52,703 bases of DNA from Streptomyces sp. sk2.1 (GTDB lineage Bacteria; Actinomycetota; Actinomycetes; Streptomycetales; Streptomycetaceae): contig NZ_RDBO01000077.1 of assembly GCF_008120935.1 (NCBI RefSeq), positions 1,679,230-1,731,932 on the forward strand, given 5' to 3'. The notes below the pieces were generated by a model. It worked only from the letters and a program-made list of their open reading frames with translations, was not told the origin of the DNA and did not search any database. Every line of letters begins with the position of its first letter. Position 1 is the stretch's first letter. Shown one piece after another: positions 1-8,312 of the stretch. The translations under genes and the position numbers were made by a program.

Positions 1-216
1 GGGGCCGGGGTGGCGCTGGTGCCGCGGTCGGCGCTGCGGGGGATGGAACTGACGGGGGTGGTGGTGCGGCCGGTGCAGGGCAGCGCGCCGACCCGCCGGG
101 TCTTCGCCGCGGTGCGGCACGGGGCGGAGGGGCACCCGCTGATCGCCCCGGTGCTCGACGCGCTGGCCGCTGCCGCGGGCCGGGAGGCCGCGCTGCCGCT
201 GCCGGCGTCCTCGTGA
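1..216 (+). CDS. LysR-family transcriptional regulator, C-terminal fragment
   Basis: The open frame runs in from the window edge, so only the last 71 codons are visible and no start can be given. The residues (ALVPRSALRGMELTGVVVRPV, then VFAAVRHGAEGHPLIAPVLDAL) look like the end of a LysR substrate-binding domain: a last beta strand 'valuing' the effector pocket, an x-R-x-V-x-A-A-V-R strand and a final amphipathic helix. The DNA-binding half lies outside the window, so the target genes cannot be inferred. The assignment rests on short similarity to the family pattern and is moderate. Confidence 0.55.
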   Translation, partial: GAGVALVPRSALRGMELTGVVVRPVQGSAPTRRVFAAVRHGAEGHPLIAPVLDALAAAAGREAALPLPASS

Positions 217-360
217 CCGGACGCGGCACCGGGACACCCACCGACGGCCGGGCCCGGAGCCGGACCGCTCCTCGGCTCATCGGCGGCCCACCGGTGAGGT
301 GAACGACTCCGAAGAGTGATCATCCCGGTCCGGGGGCGGGTACATCGACGCCTGTACCCG

Positions 361-420
361 CAGCACCCGCTGCCGCACCCGCAGCACCCGCTGCCGCACC
401 CGCGGCACACGCTGCCCCAC
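361..420. repeat. 21-bp direct tandem repeat, about 3 copies
   Basis: Two exact copies of a 21-bp unit at 361-381 and 382-402 (core CAGCACCCGCTGCCGCAC) are followed by a third, diverged and truncated copy at 403-420. The array ends only 16 bases before the start of the small secreted protein gene, so it lies in its 5' leader. The remainder of the 217-436 gap shows no gene. Confidence 0.8.
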
Positions 421-436
421 ACACGGGAGATCGACC

Positions 437-724
437 ATGAAGAGGATTCTTGCCTGCGCGGCGACCGTATTCGGCCTGGTGGCAGGCATGTGCGCGGTCA
501 CCGCGACCGCGGCGACGGCATCGGACATCATCATCGTCAAGGAGAGCGGTCCGGGTGACGCCGGGGTCAGTCAGGTGAAGGACTCGCACCACGTCCTGCA
601 GAACACGAACGACAAGAGCGTCACTACCGGTGACATCAGCACCTGGGTGAAGGGGCTGCTGAACGAGAGCCCCCTCACCTTCGAGGTCGAGGGGTCCGAG
701 CAGGACCAGGGCGAGCAGAGCTGA
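437..724 (+). CDS. Small secreted protein of unknown function
   Basis: The 95-residue product starts with a clear Sec signal peptide: MKR, a hydrophobic stretch of about 20 residues, then a probable A-x-A cleavage near residue 27-29 (ATAATASD). The mature part of about 67 residues is acidic and polar, has no cysteine and ends in a Q/E-rich tail (EQDQGEQS). GGGAGA upstream fits the ATG at 437. No family is recognised. It is not a chaplin (no paired cysteines), and a rodlin-like or other surface role is only a guess. The gene stands alone, with a 21-bp repeat array in front of it and two hairpins behind it. Confidence 0.7.
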   Translation: MKRILACAATVFGLVAGMCAVTATAATASDIIIVKESGPGDAGVSQVKDSHHVLQNTNDKSVTTGDISTWVKGLLNESPLTFEVEGSEQDQGEQS

Positions 725-740
725 CCGGCCGGCCCCGTCG

Positions 741-763
741 GTCCCGCCGCTTCGAGGCGGGAC
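741..763. terminator. Hairpin after small secreted protein gene
   Basis: Arms GTCCCGCC (741-748) and GGCGGGAC (756-763) form a perfect 8-bp stem around a 7-base loop, 16 bases after the stop codon. There is no T-run, as is usual in Streptomyces. Confidence 0.6.
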
Positions 764-764
764 A

Positions 765-821
765 CGCGGGCGGTAGTGGTCCCGGAGCCGTGGGCGGGCC
801 CCGGGACCACCACCGCCCGCG
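765..821. terminator. Long bidirectional terminator hairpin
   Basis: Two 21-base arms (765-785 and 801-821) pair at 20 of 21 positions around a 15-base loop. The hairpin sits between the convergent secreted-protein gene and the 3' end of the ABC permease gene, so it can serve both. Confidence 0.75.
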
Positions 822-834
822 GGGGCCCACGCGT

Positions 835-3570
835 TCATCCCCGGCGGAGGACGGACCGGCCCCCGGCCGTGCCCGGCCACATCGTGCCCAGCCCCGCCGC
901 CACCGTCACGGTCAGCGCCAGCACCCCGTAGTGCGCCGGTGGCAGATACGGCACCGAACCGGCCGCCGACACCGCGAACGCCGTCAACGGGACCGCCGCG
1001 ACCAGCGTGCCGACGGCCAGGCCCGCCACCGCCACCAGACCGGTCTCCAGGACCAGCATCCGCCGCACCTGGCGGCGGCCCGCGCCGACCACGCGCAGCA
1101 GGCGCAGCTCCGGACGGCGGCCCACCGAGATCAGGGACAGGGTGCTGACCACGGAGAGCAGCGCGAAGCCGCCGATCACCCCGACACCGATGACGACCAG
1201 GGCGTCGTCCCCGTCCGACGTCGGCGGGGCGATCCGTACGTCGTCCGCCGTCGCCGCACCGACCCGCGCCCCCGGGTACGGGGCGAGCGCACGCCGCAGC
1301 GCCGGGGCCGCGACCGCGCCGCCGTCCGCCGAGCGGATCAGGACCTGCTGGTCGTACGGGGCCGAGACGTGCCCGGCCAGGAGCTCGCGCGGCAGCATGA
1401 ACTCGCCGATTCCCAGGGCCCGTTCGTAGAGCGCCACCACCCGCAGCCGGACCCGGGCGCCGTCGCCGAGGCGGAGTTCCACCGTGTCGCCGGTGCCGAT
1501 GTCCAGGTCGGCCGCCCGGTCCTCGCCGACCGCGACCGTGCCGCGGCCCCTCAGCCCCGCCAGGTCGCCCGCCGTGACGCCCGGGTCGAGGGTGCCGGAC
1601 AGCCCGTCCGCCGTCACGCCCAGCACGGGCAACCGGTCCAGCACCGGCTCGCCCAGCTCGCGGCGGGCGAGGACGACGGTGGACCGCAGCACACCGGTCG
1701 CCGCGGCCACCCCGGGAACCCCGCGCACCGCGCGTACCGCGTCGGCGGGCAGCCCGCCCGGCCCGGTCGCCACCAGATCGGCCCGGAGCGCGGCGGCGGC
1801 CTCCCGGCCGGCCGCCCGCTCCAGCGTCGAACCCGCCGCCAACTGCACGCAGACGAAGGCGACGACCAGCACGACCGGGGTGATCGCCGCCCCCAGACGC
1901 CGGTGGTGCGCGGCGGCGGACCTGGCGGCCAGAAAACCGGAGGCCCCGCCGAGCCGCCGCACCGGCGTCCCCAGCACCCGGGTCGCGCCCCGGGCGATCC
2001 ACGGACCGAGCAGCGCCACCGCGATGATCAGCGAGGTCGCCGCACCCGATGCGGCCACCGCCGCCGCCTGTCCGCCCTGCGCCGTCGCCGCACCGGCCGA
2101 ACCGACCCCGGCCACCGCCAGGACCGCTCCGGCGATCGTGCGGAACCGGCCCGGCTCGGCCGGCTCGGCCGCCCGTGCCGCACCCGGCGCGTCGGCGGGC
2201 CGCACCCGGGTGACGGACCGGGCCGCGAGCAGCGCCACCGGCCGGGCGGCCAGGGCGATGAGCGCCGCCCCCGCGGCACCCGCCGCGACCGGCAGCCACA
2301 CCGGTACGGGCAGCGGCAGCGCGTCCGTGGTCAGCAGCGACCGCATCACCAGCCCCAGCGGCAGGGCACCGGCACCGCCCAGCAGCGCGGCGTACCCGGC
2401 GACCCGGCCCGCCTCGCGGCCGACGGCGGACCTGAGCTGCCGGGGTGTCGCCCCGACCGCGCGCAGCAGCGCCAGTTCGCCGGACCGCTGGTGCACGGCC
2501 TGGGCGATGGTGGTGGCGATCACCAGGAGCGCCACCATGAGGACGGTCGCCGCGACGGAGGCGAGCAGGGGCAGCAGTTCGGCGCGTGCGCCGAGCGCGT
2601 CGAGGTGCTCGGCCCGGCCGCGCTCCGGGCCGGTGAGGACCAGGATCCCGCGGTCGCCGCGGGCCCGGTCGGGCAGCGCCCCGGCCAGCGACTCCCGCAG
2701 CGCCCCGGCCGGGACGCCCTGCTCGGCGACGATGCCGACGGCATCGACCGTGCCGGGGTGGCCGGCCAGGTCGGTGAGCCTGCGTTCGGTGAGGAAGACC
2801 GCGGGGGAGCCGCCCCGGCGACCGGTGTCGGCGACCCCGCTGACGGTGTACGGCCGGGAGGCCCCGTCCGCCCGCAGGGTCACCCGGCTGCCGGGCCCGC
2901 TCCCGGTGGCGGCGGCCACGGCCCGGTCGACGACCACCTCGCTCCCGGTCCTCGGCGCGTGCCCGGCCGTCAGCCGGTACGGGGTGAGCGCGGCGGACGC
3001 CCAGGACCGGCCCACGGCCGGGACCCCGACGGCGGCGGCGCCGCCCACGGCCAGGGGGACCGAGTCGTCCGCGACGGCCTTCGCGACCCCGTCGGCCGCG
3101 GCGGCCCGCGCCACCACGGAGCGGTCCAGGCGCACCCGTTCGGACAGGTACGCGCTCACGGTCCGCGGTTCGCTGCCCCAGGGCTTCGCCGTGTACGTCA
3201 CCCGCTGGTCGGCCGTCACCACGGCGTCGGCCCCGGCGTACCGCTCCACCGGCGGCCGGGCCAGCAGCAGCGAACCGAGCACGAGGGCGAACGCGCCGAT
3301 CAGCGCCGCCGCCGCGGCCGTCGCGACGAACACCGCGGTCCAGGCCCGGCGATGGGCCCGCAGCGAGCGGCGGGCCAGGAACGCGGAGGCCCGCCGCATC
3401 CCGTGCCGCACCTCCGCACCGGGCCGCTGCTCCTCGGGCCCGGACCTCCGCGCCTTCGCGCGGGGCTTCCGAGCGTCGGCACGGTCCCTCCGCGCACCCG
3501 TGCGGGACTTCCGAGCGTCGGTGCGGGACTCGGACCCACCCGTGCGGGACCTGCTCGTTTCCGTGGTCAT
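835..3570 (-). CDS. ABC transporter permease, FtsX/MacB type
   Basis: This 911-residue integral membrane protein has the layout of actinobacterial FtsX-family exporters. It begins with a charged N-terminal tail with repeated SRTxxR/SRTGAR segments (about residues 1-55), then a first membrane helix, a periplasmic-type domain, an FtsX block near the middle (ATTIAQAVHQRSGELALLRAVGATPRQLR), and a duplicated second half ending in another block (ISVGRRPELRLLRVVGAGRRQVRRML). The stop of the upstream ATPase gene overlaps this ATG (3567-3570), so the pair is translationally coupled. The substrate is unknown; related systems move lipids, peptides or drugs or release lipoproteins. The low-complexity Arg/Ser tail is unusual in origin but common in Streptomyces members. 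Confidence 0.9.
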   Translation of the reverse strand: MTTETSRSRTGGSESRTDARKSRTGARRDRADARKPRAKARRSGPEEQRPGAEVRHGMRRASAFLARRSLRAHRRAWTAVFVATAAAAALIGAFALVLGSLLLARPPVERYAGADAVVTADQRVTYTAKPWGSEPRTVSAYLSERVRLDRSVVARAAAADGVAKAVADDSVPLAVGGAAAVGVPAVGRSWASAALTPYRLTAGHAPRTGSEVVVDRAVAAATGSGPGSRVTLRADGASRPYTVSGVADTGRRGGSPAVFLTERRLTDLAGHPGTVDAVGIVAEQGVPAGALRESLAGALPDRARGDRGILVLTGPERGRAEHLDALGARAELLPLLASVAATVLMVALLVIATTIAQAVHQRSGELALLRAVGATPRQLRSAVGREAGRVAGYAALLGGAGALPLGLVMRSLLTTDALPLPVPVWLPVAAGAAGAALIALAARPVALLAARSVTRVRPADAPGAARAAEPAEPGRFRTIAGAVLAVAGVGSAGAATAQGGQAAAVAASGAATSLIIAVALLGPWIARGATRVLGTPVRRLGGASGFLAARSAAAHHRRLGAAITPVVLVVAFVCVQLAAGSTLERAAGREAAAALRADLVATGPGGLPADAVRAVRGVPGVAAATGVLRSTVVLARRELGEPVLDRLPVLGVTADGLSGTLDPGVTAGDLAGLRGRGTVAVGEDRAADLDIGTGDTVELRLGDGARVRLRVVALYERALGIGEFMLPRELLAGHVSAPYDQQVLIRSADGGAVAAPALRRALAPYPGARVGAATADDVRIAPPTSDGDDALVVIGVGVIGGFALLSVVSTLSLISVGRRPELRLLRVVGAGRRQVRRMLVLETGLVAVAGLAVGTLVAAVPLTAFAVSAAGSVPYLPPAHYGVLALTVTVAAGLGTMWPGTAGGRSVLRRG

Positions 3571-4274
3571 CGCAGCCGGCCGCCGTCCATCGTCAGCACG
3601 GTGTCCGCCCGGCCCGCCGCGACCGGGTCATGGGTGACCATGACGACCGTGCGGCCCTCGGTCCGTACCGCGTCCCGCAGCAGATCCAGCACCAGCGCCG
3701 CCGATTCCGGATCCAGGGAAGCGGTCGGCTCGTCCGCGAAGATCACATCGGGTTCGGTGACCAACGCCCGTGCCACCGCGACCCGTTGCTGCTGGCCGCC
3801 GGAGAGCGTCGCGGGCCCCCGGCCGCCGTGGCCCGCCAGACCGACCCGGCCCAGCAGCTCCCGGCCCCGGCCCAGCACCCGCCCGTCCGCCGGATCGGCG
3901 CCGCCCAGCACCAGCGGCAGCACCACGTTCTCCTCGATGGTCAGCGACGGCACCAGATTCAGGGCGTGCGACTGGAAGACGAAACCGATCCGGTCCCGGC
4001 GCAGCCTGGTCAGCGCCGCCTCGGACAACGACCCGAGGTCGGTGCCCGCCACCCGTACCGTCCCCGACGTCGGACGGTCCAGACCCGCCGCGCACTGGAG
4101 GAAGGTGCTCTTCCCCGACCCCGAGGGGCCCACCACCGCCGTGAAGCTCCCGGCCGGGACCGTGCAGCTCACCCCGTCGAGCGCGACGACCTCCCCGCCC
4201 CCGCGCCGCCCGTGGCGCCGGCTCACCGACTCCAGACTCAGCGCGGTCGCCCGCGTCGTCGTGACCGTGTCCAC
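3567..4274 (-). CDS. ABC transporter ATP-binding protein (MacB/LolD type)
   Basis: The 235-residue ATPase energises the FtsX-type permease encoded immediately downstream. Walker A is GPSGSGKST, the Q-loop lies in FVFQSHALNLVPSLT, the signature is LSGGQQQRVAVARAL, Walker B is VIFADEPTASLD and the switch His is in VMVTHDP. The GTG start at 4274 (product begins V-D-T-V-T-T-T) was chosen because AAAGGAACGGGGG precedes it and the homologous region begins shortly after. The open frame continues upstream but with noncoding character. The gene is divergent from the two-component pair at 4449, which makes that pair its likely regulator. Confidence 0.9.
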   Translation of the reverse strand: MDTVTTTRATALSLESVSRRHGRRGGGEVVALDGVSCTVPAGSFTAVVGPSGSGKSTFLQCAAGLDRPTSGTVRVAGTDLGSLSEAALTRLRRDRIGFVFQSHALNLVPSLTIEENVVLPLVLGGADPADGRVLGRGRELLGRVGLAGHGGRGPATLSGGQQQRVAVARALVTEPDVIFADEPTASLDPESAALVLDLLRDAVRTEGRTVVMVTHDPVAAGRADTVLTMDGGRLR

Positions 4275-4434
4275 CGTGGACCCCCGTTCCTTTTTCGTCC
4301 GTACCTCTCGACCTGCGAAAAAAGCTATGAGCCGGGCGAGGGCCGGGCGAGGGGGCACGTGCCCCGGAGGGGGTGCAGCGGACTCCACCACGGGCGTGGG
4401 AGAGGGCCCCACTCCGACCGCGGGCGGCCCGCCG

Positions 4435-4440
4435 TAACGT
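4435..4440 (+). promoter_or_regulatory. Putative -10 element for sensor kinase gene
   Basis: TAACGT ends 8 bases before the ATG at 4449, which would give a leaderless or near-leaderless mRNA, common in actinomycetes. No convincing -35 is seen. Confidence 0.35.
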
Positions 4441-4448
4441 GAGGTGCC

Positions 4449-5678
4449 ATGAGTACTGATCCCGCCCCGCTGACCGTCGCCGTCCGGCGTTCGTGGGACG
4501 CGTCGCGCTATCTGTTCATCGGGCTCGGGGTCGGGCTGGCCGCCTACGTGGGCACGTTCCTGGTGGTGGCGGTCCTGCTGTTCGCCGCGGTCGTCGTCGG
4601 GCTGCCCGCACTGCCCGAGGCCGCCAAAGCGCTGCGCGGGGCCGCGGAGTTCGAGCGCCGCCGGGCGGCGGCACGGCTCGGCGTACCGTTCACGCCCACT
4701 CCGTACCCGCCGCTGGACAGTGCCGAGGTCACCGAGCGGGTACGACGGGTGCTCGCCGACCCGACGGCCCGGCGCGACGCGCTCTGGCTGCCGGCCCAGG
4801 CCCTCGCCGGGAACGTGCTCGGCTACTTCACGATGGTGCTGTGGCCGGTGGGGCTCCTGGTGGACGGGATCGGACTGTCCGTCGTCCATCTGCTGGACCG
4901 CCGGACGGCCGACGAGTACGGCACGGAGCGGCCGGTGCGGCGGGGCTGGGTGCTGCCCCTGCACGGGGTGCTCGCCGACCTGTCGGCGAGCTGGTCCAGG
5001 GCGCTGCTCACCCCGGCACCGTCCGCCGCGCTCACCGAGCGGATCGCCCAGCTGACCGAGAGCCGGGCCGGGGCGGTGGAGGCGCACGGCGCCGAACTGC
5101 GCCGCATCGAACGGGACCTGCACGACGGGGCCCAGGCCAGGATCGTCGCCCTGTCGATGCGCATCGGCCTCGCCAAGCAGCTCCTCGACCGCGACCCGTC
5201 CGCCGCGCGGGTCCGGCTCGACGAGGCGCAGGACGGCGCGGACGCGGCCCTCGCGGAACTGCGGCACGTGGTGCGCGGCATCCACCCGCCCGTGCTGACG
5301 GACCGCGGACTGGCGGGCGCGGTACGGGCGTTGGCCGGTGACGTCGCCGTGCCCGTGACCGTCGGACTCGACGGCGTGGAGGACGGGCGCCGGCTCCCGG
5401 CCGCGATCGAGGCCGCCGCCTACTTCGTGGTCGCCGAGGCCCTCACCAACATCAGCAAGCACAGCGGCGCGACGGCCGCGAGCGTGCGCATCGAGCGGCC
5501 CGCCGGGACGCTGCGCGTGACCATCGGGGACGATGGCCGCGGCGGCGCGGACGAACGCGCCGGCAGCGGACTGGTCGGGATCAGGCGTCGCGTCGCGGCG
5601 CTGGACGGCACCACCCGCATCGACAGCCCCGCCGGGGGGCCGACGGAGATCGAGGTGGAGCTGCCGTGCGGATCGTGA
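4449..5678 (+). CDS. Sensor histidine kinase, NarL/DesK (HisKA_3) class
   Basis: The 409-residue kinase has N-terminal membrane segments (about residues 20-55 and 115-155), a linker, a HisKA_3 dimerisation domain with the phospho-acceptor His225 in ERDLHDGAQARI, and a C-terminal HATPase with the N-box EALTNISKHSGA (about 330) and G-box DDGRGGADE...GSGLVGIRRRV. It should autophosphorylate on His225 and pass phosphate to the response regulator, whose GTG start overlaps the last codons here. The divergent ABC exporter suggests the pair senses an envelope stress or compound that the exporter handles. The signal itself is not visible in the sequence. Confidence 0.93.
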   Translation: MSTDPAPLTVAVRRSWDASRYLFIGLGVGLAAYVGTFLVVAVLLFAAVVVGLPALPEAAKALRGAAEFERRRAAARLGVPFTPTPYPPLDSAEVTERVRRVLADPTARRDALWLPAQALAGNVLGYFTMVLWPVGLLVDGIGLSVVHLLDRRTADEYGTERPVRRGWVLPLHGVLADLSASWSRALLTPAPSAALTERIAQLTESRAGAVEAHGAELRRIERDLHDGAQARIVALSMRIGLAKQLLDRDPSAARVRLDEAQDGADAALAELRHVVRGIHPPVLTDRGLAGAVRALAGDVAVPVTVGLDGVEDGRRLPAAIEAAAYFVVAEALTNISKHSGATAASVRIERPAGTLRVTIGDDGRGGADERAGSGLVGIRRRVAALDGTTRIDSPAGGPTEIEVELPCGS

Positions 5679-6325
5679 TCGCGGAGGACAACGCGTTGCT
5701 GCGGGAGGGGCTGATCCTGCTGCTCACCAGCTCGGGCCACGAGGTGGTGGCCGACGCGGCGACCGGACCCGAGGTACTGCCCGCCCTGCTGGAGCACCGG
5801 CCGGACGCGGCCGTGCTCGACGTGCGGCTCCCGCCCACCTTCCGCGACGAGGGGCTGCGCGCCGCGATCGCCGCCCGCGGGCGGCTGCCCGAGCTGCCCA
5901 TCCTGGTCCTGTCGCAGTACGTCGAGGAGACGTACGCCGCCGAGCTGCTCGCCGGGGGCGCCCAGGGCATCGGCTACCTGCTGAAGGACCGGGTGGGCCG
6001 GGTCGACCAGTTCCTCCAGGCGCTCGACCGGGTGGCGGCCGGCGGCACGGCCCTCGACCCCGAGGTGGTGACGCAGCTGCTGACCCGCAAGGCGTCCGCC
6101 GAACCCCTGCGGAGCCTCACCCCGCGCGAGCGCCAGGTCCTGGAACTGATGGCGCAGGGCAAGGCGAACGGCACCATCGCCACCGAACTGGTGGTGACGG
6201 AACGGGCGGTGAGCAAGCACATCGGCTCGATCTTCCTCAAGCTCGGCCTGGAGCCCGACGACGGCACGGTGCACCGGCGGGTGCTGGCGGTGCTCGCCTA
6301 CCTGGAGGGCAAGGGGGCCCGCTGA
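5666..6325 (+). CDS. Response regulator, NarL/LuxR family
   Basis: The 219-residue protein has an N-terminal receiver domain (acidic pocket at E7-D8, phospho-acceptor Asp52 in AVLDVRLPP, Lys near 110 in YLLKDR) and a C-terminal LuxR-type helix-turn-helix (about 152-205, LTPRERQVLELMAQGKANGTIA). It is the partner of the upstream kinase; the GTG start lies inside the kinase gene (13-base overlap), implying coupled translation. It probably acts as a DNA-binding regulator of the adjacent ABC exporter and of its own operon; this target is inferred from position only. Confidence 0.93.
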   Translation: MRIVIAEDNALLREGLILLLTSSGHEVVADAATGPEVLPALLEHRPDAAVLDVRLPPTFRDEGLRAAIAARGRLPELPILVLSQYVEETYAAELLAGGAQGIGYLLKDRVGRVDQFLQALDRVAAGGTALDPEVVTQLLTRKASAEPLRSLTPRERQVLELMAQGKANGTIATELVVTERAVSKHIGSIFLKLGLEPDDGTVHRRVLAVLAYLEGKGAR

Positions 6326-6387
6326 CGTCCCGCCCGGCGGGCGGGACGGCCCCCGCGACACCGCGTCGGACGTCCGGCGGCGGCACA

Positions 6388-7188
6388 ATGCCCCGCATGG
6401 ACCTCAGCGACCTCACCGGGCTCACCGCCCGCGCCCGCCGGCTCGCCGTTCCCGGCCGGCGCCGCGTCCTCGGCATCGCGGGGCCGCCCGGAGCCGGCAA
6501 GTCCACCCTGGCGGCCCGGCTCGTCGAGGCGCTCGACGGGCTCGCCGTCCTCGTCCCCATGGACGGCTTCCACCTCGCCGGGGCCGAACTGGACCGGCTC
6601 GGACGCGCCGGGCGCAAGGGCGCCCCGGACACCTTCGACGCCGCCGGGTACGCGGCCCTGCTCGCCCGCCTGCGCGCCCCGCAGCCGGGCACCACCGTGT
6701 ACGCCCCCGACTTCGACCGCGCACTGGAGGAGCCGGTCGCCGGATCCGTCCCCGTACCCCCCGACGTCCCGCTGGTCGTCACCGAGGGCAACTACCTGCT
6801 GCACGACGAAGGGCACTGGGCACACGTGCGCCCGCTGCTCGACGAGGCGTGGTACCTGGACCTCGACCGGGCCCGGCGGGTGCGGCGGCTCGTCGAGCGG
6901 CACGTCCGGTTCGGGAAGCCCCGCCCGTACGCCGAACGCTGGGTGGCGGACTCCGACGAGGCCAACGCGCGCCTGGTCGAGCGGGGCCGCGACCGGGCGG
7001 ACCTCGTCGTCCGGCCCGCCCCGCAGGACCGAGAGCCTGTGGGCCGCCGGGGGTTTTGGGCCCACTCGCGTCGACCGGCGCGGACGGGCAGGATGCTGTA
7101 CGCAGTGTCGCGCCGTCAGGAGGCTCCCGCATGTCCAGTCCGAACCAGCCCGCGCCGTTCACCGCCGACGACTACCGGGCCCGCATGA
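6388..7188 (+). CDS. P-loop nucleoside/pantothenate-kinase-like protein
   Basis: The uridine-kinase/PanK-like fold shows Walker A GPPGAGKST (about residues 33-41), the substrate segment PMDGFHLAGAELD, ARLRAPQPGTTVYAPDFDRALEEP, the Walker-B-like strand LVVTEGNYLL and a lid with RHVRFGKPRPYAERWV. Members phosphorylate nucleosides, pantothenate or sugars, and the substrate is not decidable here. An alternative ATG lies at 6397. The conserved fold ends near DLVVRPAPQ (about 7026). The remaining 50 or so residues (Arg/Pro-rich) look like read-through of noncoding DNA and run 58 bases into the next gene. Confidence 0.82.
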   Translation: MPRMDLSDLTGLTARARRLAVPGRRRVLGIAGPPGAGKSTLAARLVEALDGLAVLVPMDGFHLAGAELDRLGRAGRKGAPDTFDAAGYAALLARLRAPQPGTTVYAPDFDRALEEPVAGSVPVPPDVPLVVTEGNYLLHDEGHWAHVRPLLDEAWYLDLDRARRVRRLVERHVRFGKPRPYAERWVADSDEANARLVERGRDRADLVVRPAPQDREPVGRRGFWAHSRRPARTGRMLYAVSRRQEAPACPVRTSPRRSPPTTTGPA

Positions 7189-8258
7189 CGCGGGCGGCCG
7201 ACGCCGCCGCCGAGGCCGGGCTCGCGGGCGTGCTGGTCGCACCAGGCCCCGACCTCGTGCACCTCACCGGCTACCAGCCGGTCAGCACCGAACGCCTCAC
7301 CGTCCTCGTCCTCACCCCCGGTCAGGACCCGGTCCTCGTCGTCCCGACCCTGGAGGCCCCGGACGCCGAGGGCGCCGTCGGAGCCCCGGCCCTCACCCTG
7401 CGGGACTGGACCGACGGCAAGGACCCGTACGCCGTCACCGCCCCGCTGCTCGACGGCCGGGGCCGGTTCGGGGTCAGCGACAACACCTGGGCGATGCATC
7501 TGCTCGGGCTCCAGCGGGCGCTGCCGGACACCTCGTACGTCTCCCTCACCGAGGCCCTGCCGATGCTGCGCGCGGTGAAGGACGCCCCCGAGCTGGAGCG
7601 GCTCGCCGCCGCCGGGGCCGCCGCCGACGCCACGTACGAGGAGATCCTCAAGGTGCGGTTCTCGGGCCGCAAGGAGACCGACATCGCCGCCGAACTGGCC
7701 GACCTGCTCAAGCGGTTCGGGCACTCCCAGGTCGACTTCACCGTCGTCGGCTCGGGGCCGAACGGCGCCAACCCGCACCACGAGGCGGGCGACCGCACCA
7801 TCGAGCGGGGCGACATGGTCGTGCTCGACTTCGGCGGCCTCAAGCACGGCTACGGCTCCGACACCTCCCGCACCGTCCACGTCGGCGAACCCACCGCCGA
7901 GGAGCAGCGGGTCCACGACATCGTGCGGGAGGCGCAGGAGGCGGGCTGCCGGGCGGTCCGGCCGGGCGTCGCCTGCCAGGAGATCGACCGGGCGGCCCGC
8001 GCCGTCATCACCGAGTTCGGCCACGGCGAGCGCTTCATCCACCGCACCGGCCACGGCATCGGCGTCACCACCCACGAACCGCCGTACATGATCGAGGGCG
8101 AGGAACGGCCGCTGGTGCCCGGGATGTGCTTCTCCGTGGAGCCCGGCATCTATCTGCCGGGCCGGTTCGGGGTCCGGATCGAGGACATCGTGACCGTGAC
8201 CGAGGACGGCGGCCGCCGCCTCAACACCACCGCGCGCGACATGGCGATCGTCGAGTAG
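7131..8258 (+). CDS. M24 family Xaa-Pro aminopeptidase
   Basis: The 375-residue cytoplasmic metallopeptidase has a creatinase-type N-terminal domain (1-145) and a pita-bread catalytic domain. The metal ligands are visible: Asp in VVLDFGGLKHGYGSDTSRT, His in RTGHGIGVTTHEPP, Glu in SVEPGIYLPG and Glu in VRIEDIVTV. It removes N-terminal residues preceding proline. AGGAGG at 7118-7123 places the start at ATG 7131. The open frame of the upstream kinase gene overlaps the start. Confidence 0.92.
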   Translation: MSSPNQPAPFTADDYRARMTRAADAAAEAGLAGVLVAPGPDLVHLTGYQPVSTERLTVLVLTPGQDPVLVVPTLEAPDAEGAVGAPALTLRDWTDGKDPYAVTAPLLDGRGRFGVSDNTWAMHLLGLQRALPDTSYVSLTEALPMLRAVKDAPELERLAAAGAAADATYEEILKVRFSGRKETDIAAELADLLKRFGHSQVDFTVVGSGPNGANPHHEAGDRTIERGDMVVLDFGGLKHGYGSDTSRTVHVGEPTAEEQRVHDIVREAQEAGCRAVRPGVACQEIDRAARAVITEFGHGERFIHRTGHGIGVTTHEPPYMIEGEERPLVPGMCFSVEPGIYLPGRFGVRIEDIVTVTEDGGRRLNTTARDMAIVE

Positions 8259-8311
8259 CCGGCCGGGGCGCGGGAGGCGTCCGGGGCGTCCCGGGCCCGC
8301 GCCCCGGCCGG
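8259..8311. terminator. Perfect 16-bp stem bidirectional terminator
   Basis: Arms 8259-8274 and 8296-8311 are exact inverted repeats of 16 bases with a 21-base loop. The hairpin starts at the stop codon of the peptidase gene and ends beside the stop of treZ on the other strand, so it should insulate the convergent genes. Confidence 0.8.
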
Positions 8312-8312
8312 T

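Noticed and set aside
790..4437. A very long plus-strand open frame antisense to the ABC exporter genes
   Set aside because: It is rich in Arg, Pro and Gly, lies opposite two clear genes with family motifs, and has no recognisable domain; it is a GC-driven shadow frame.
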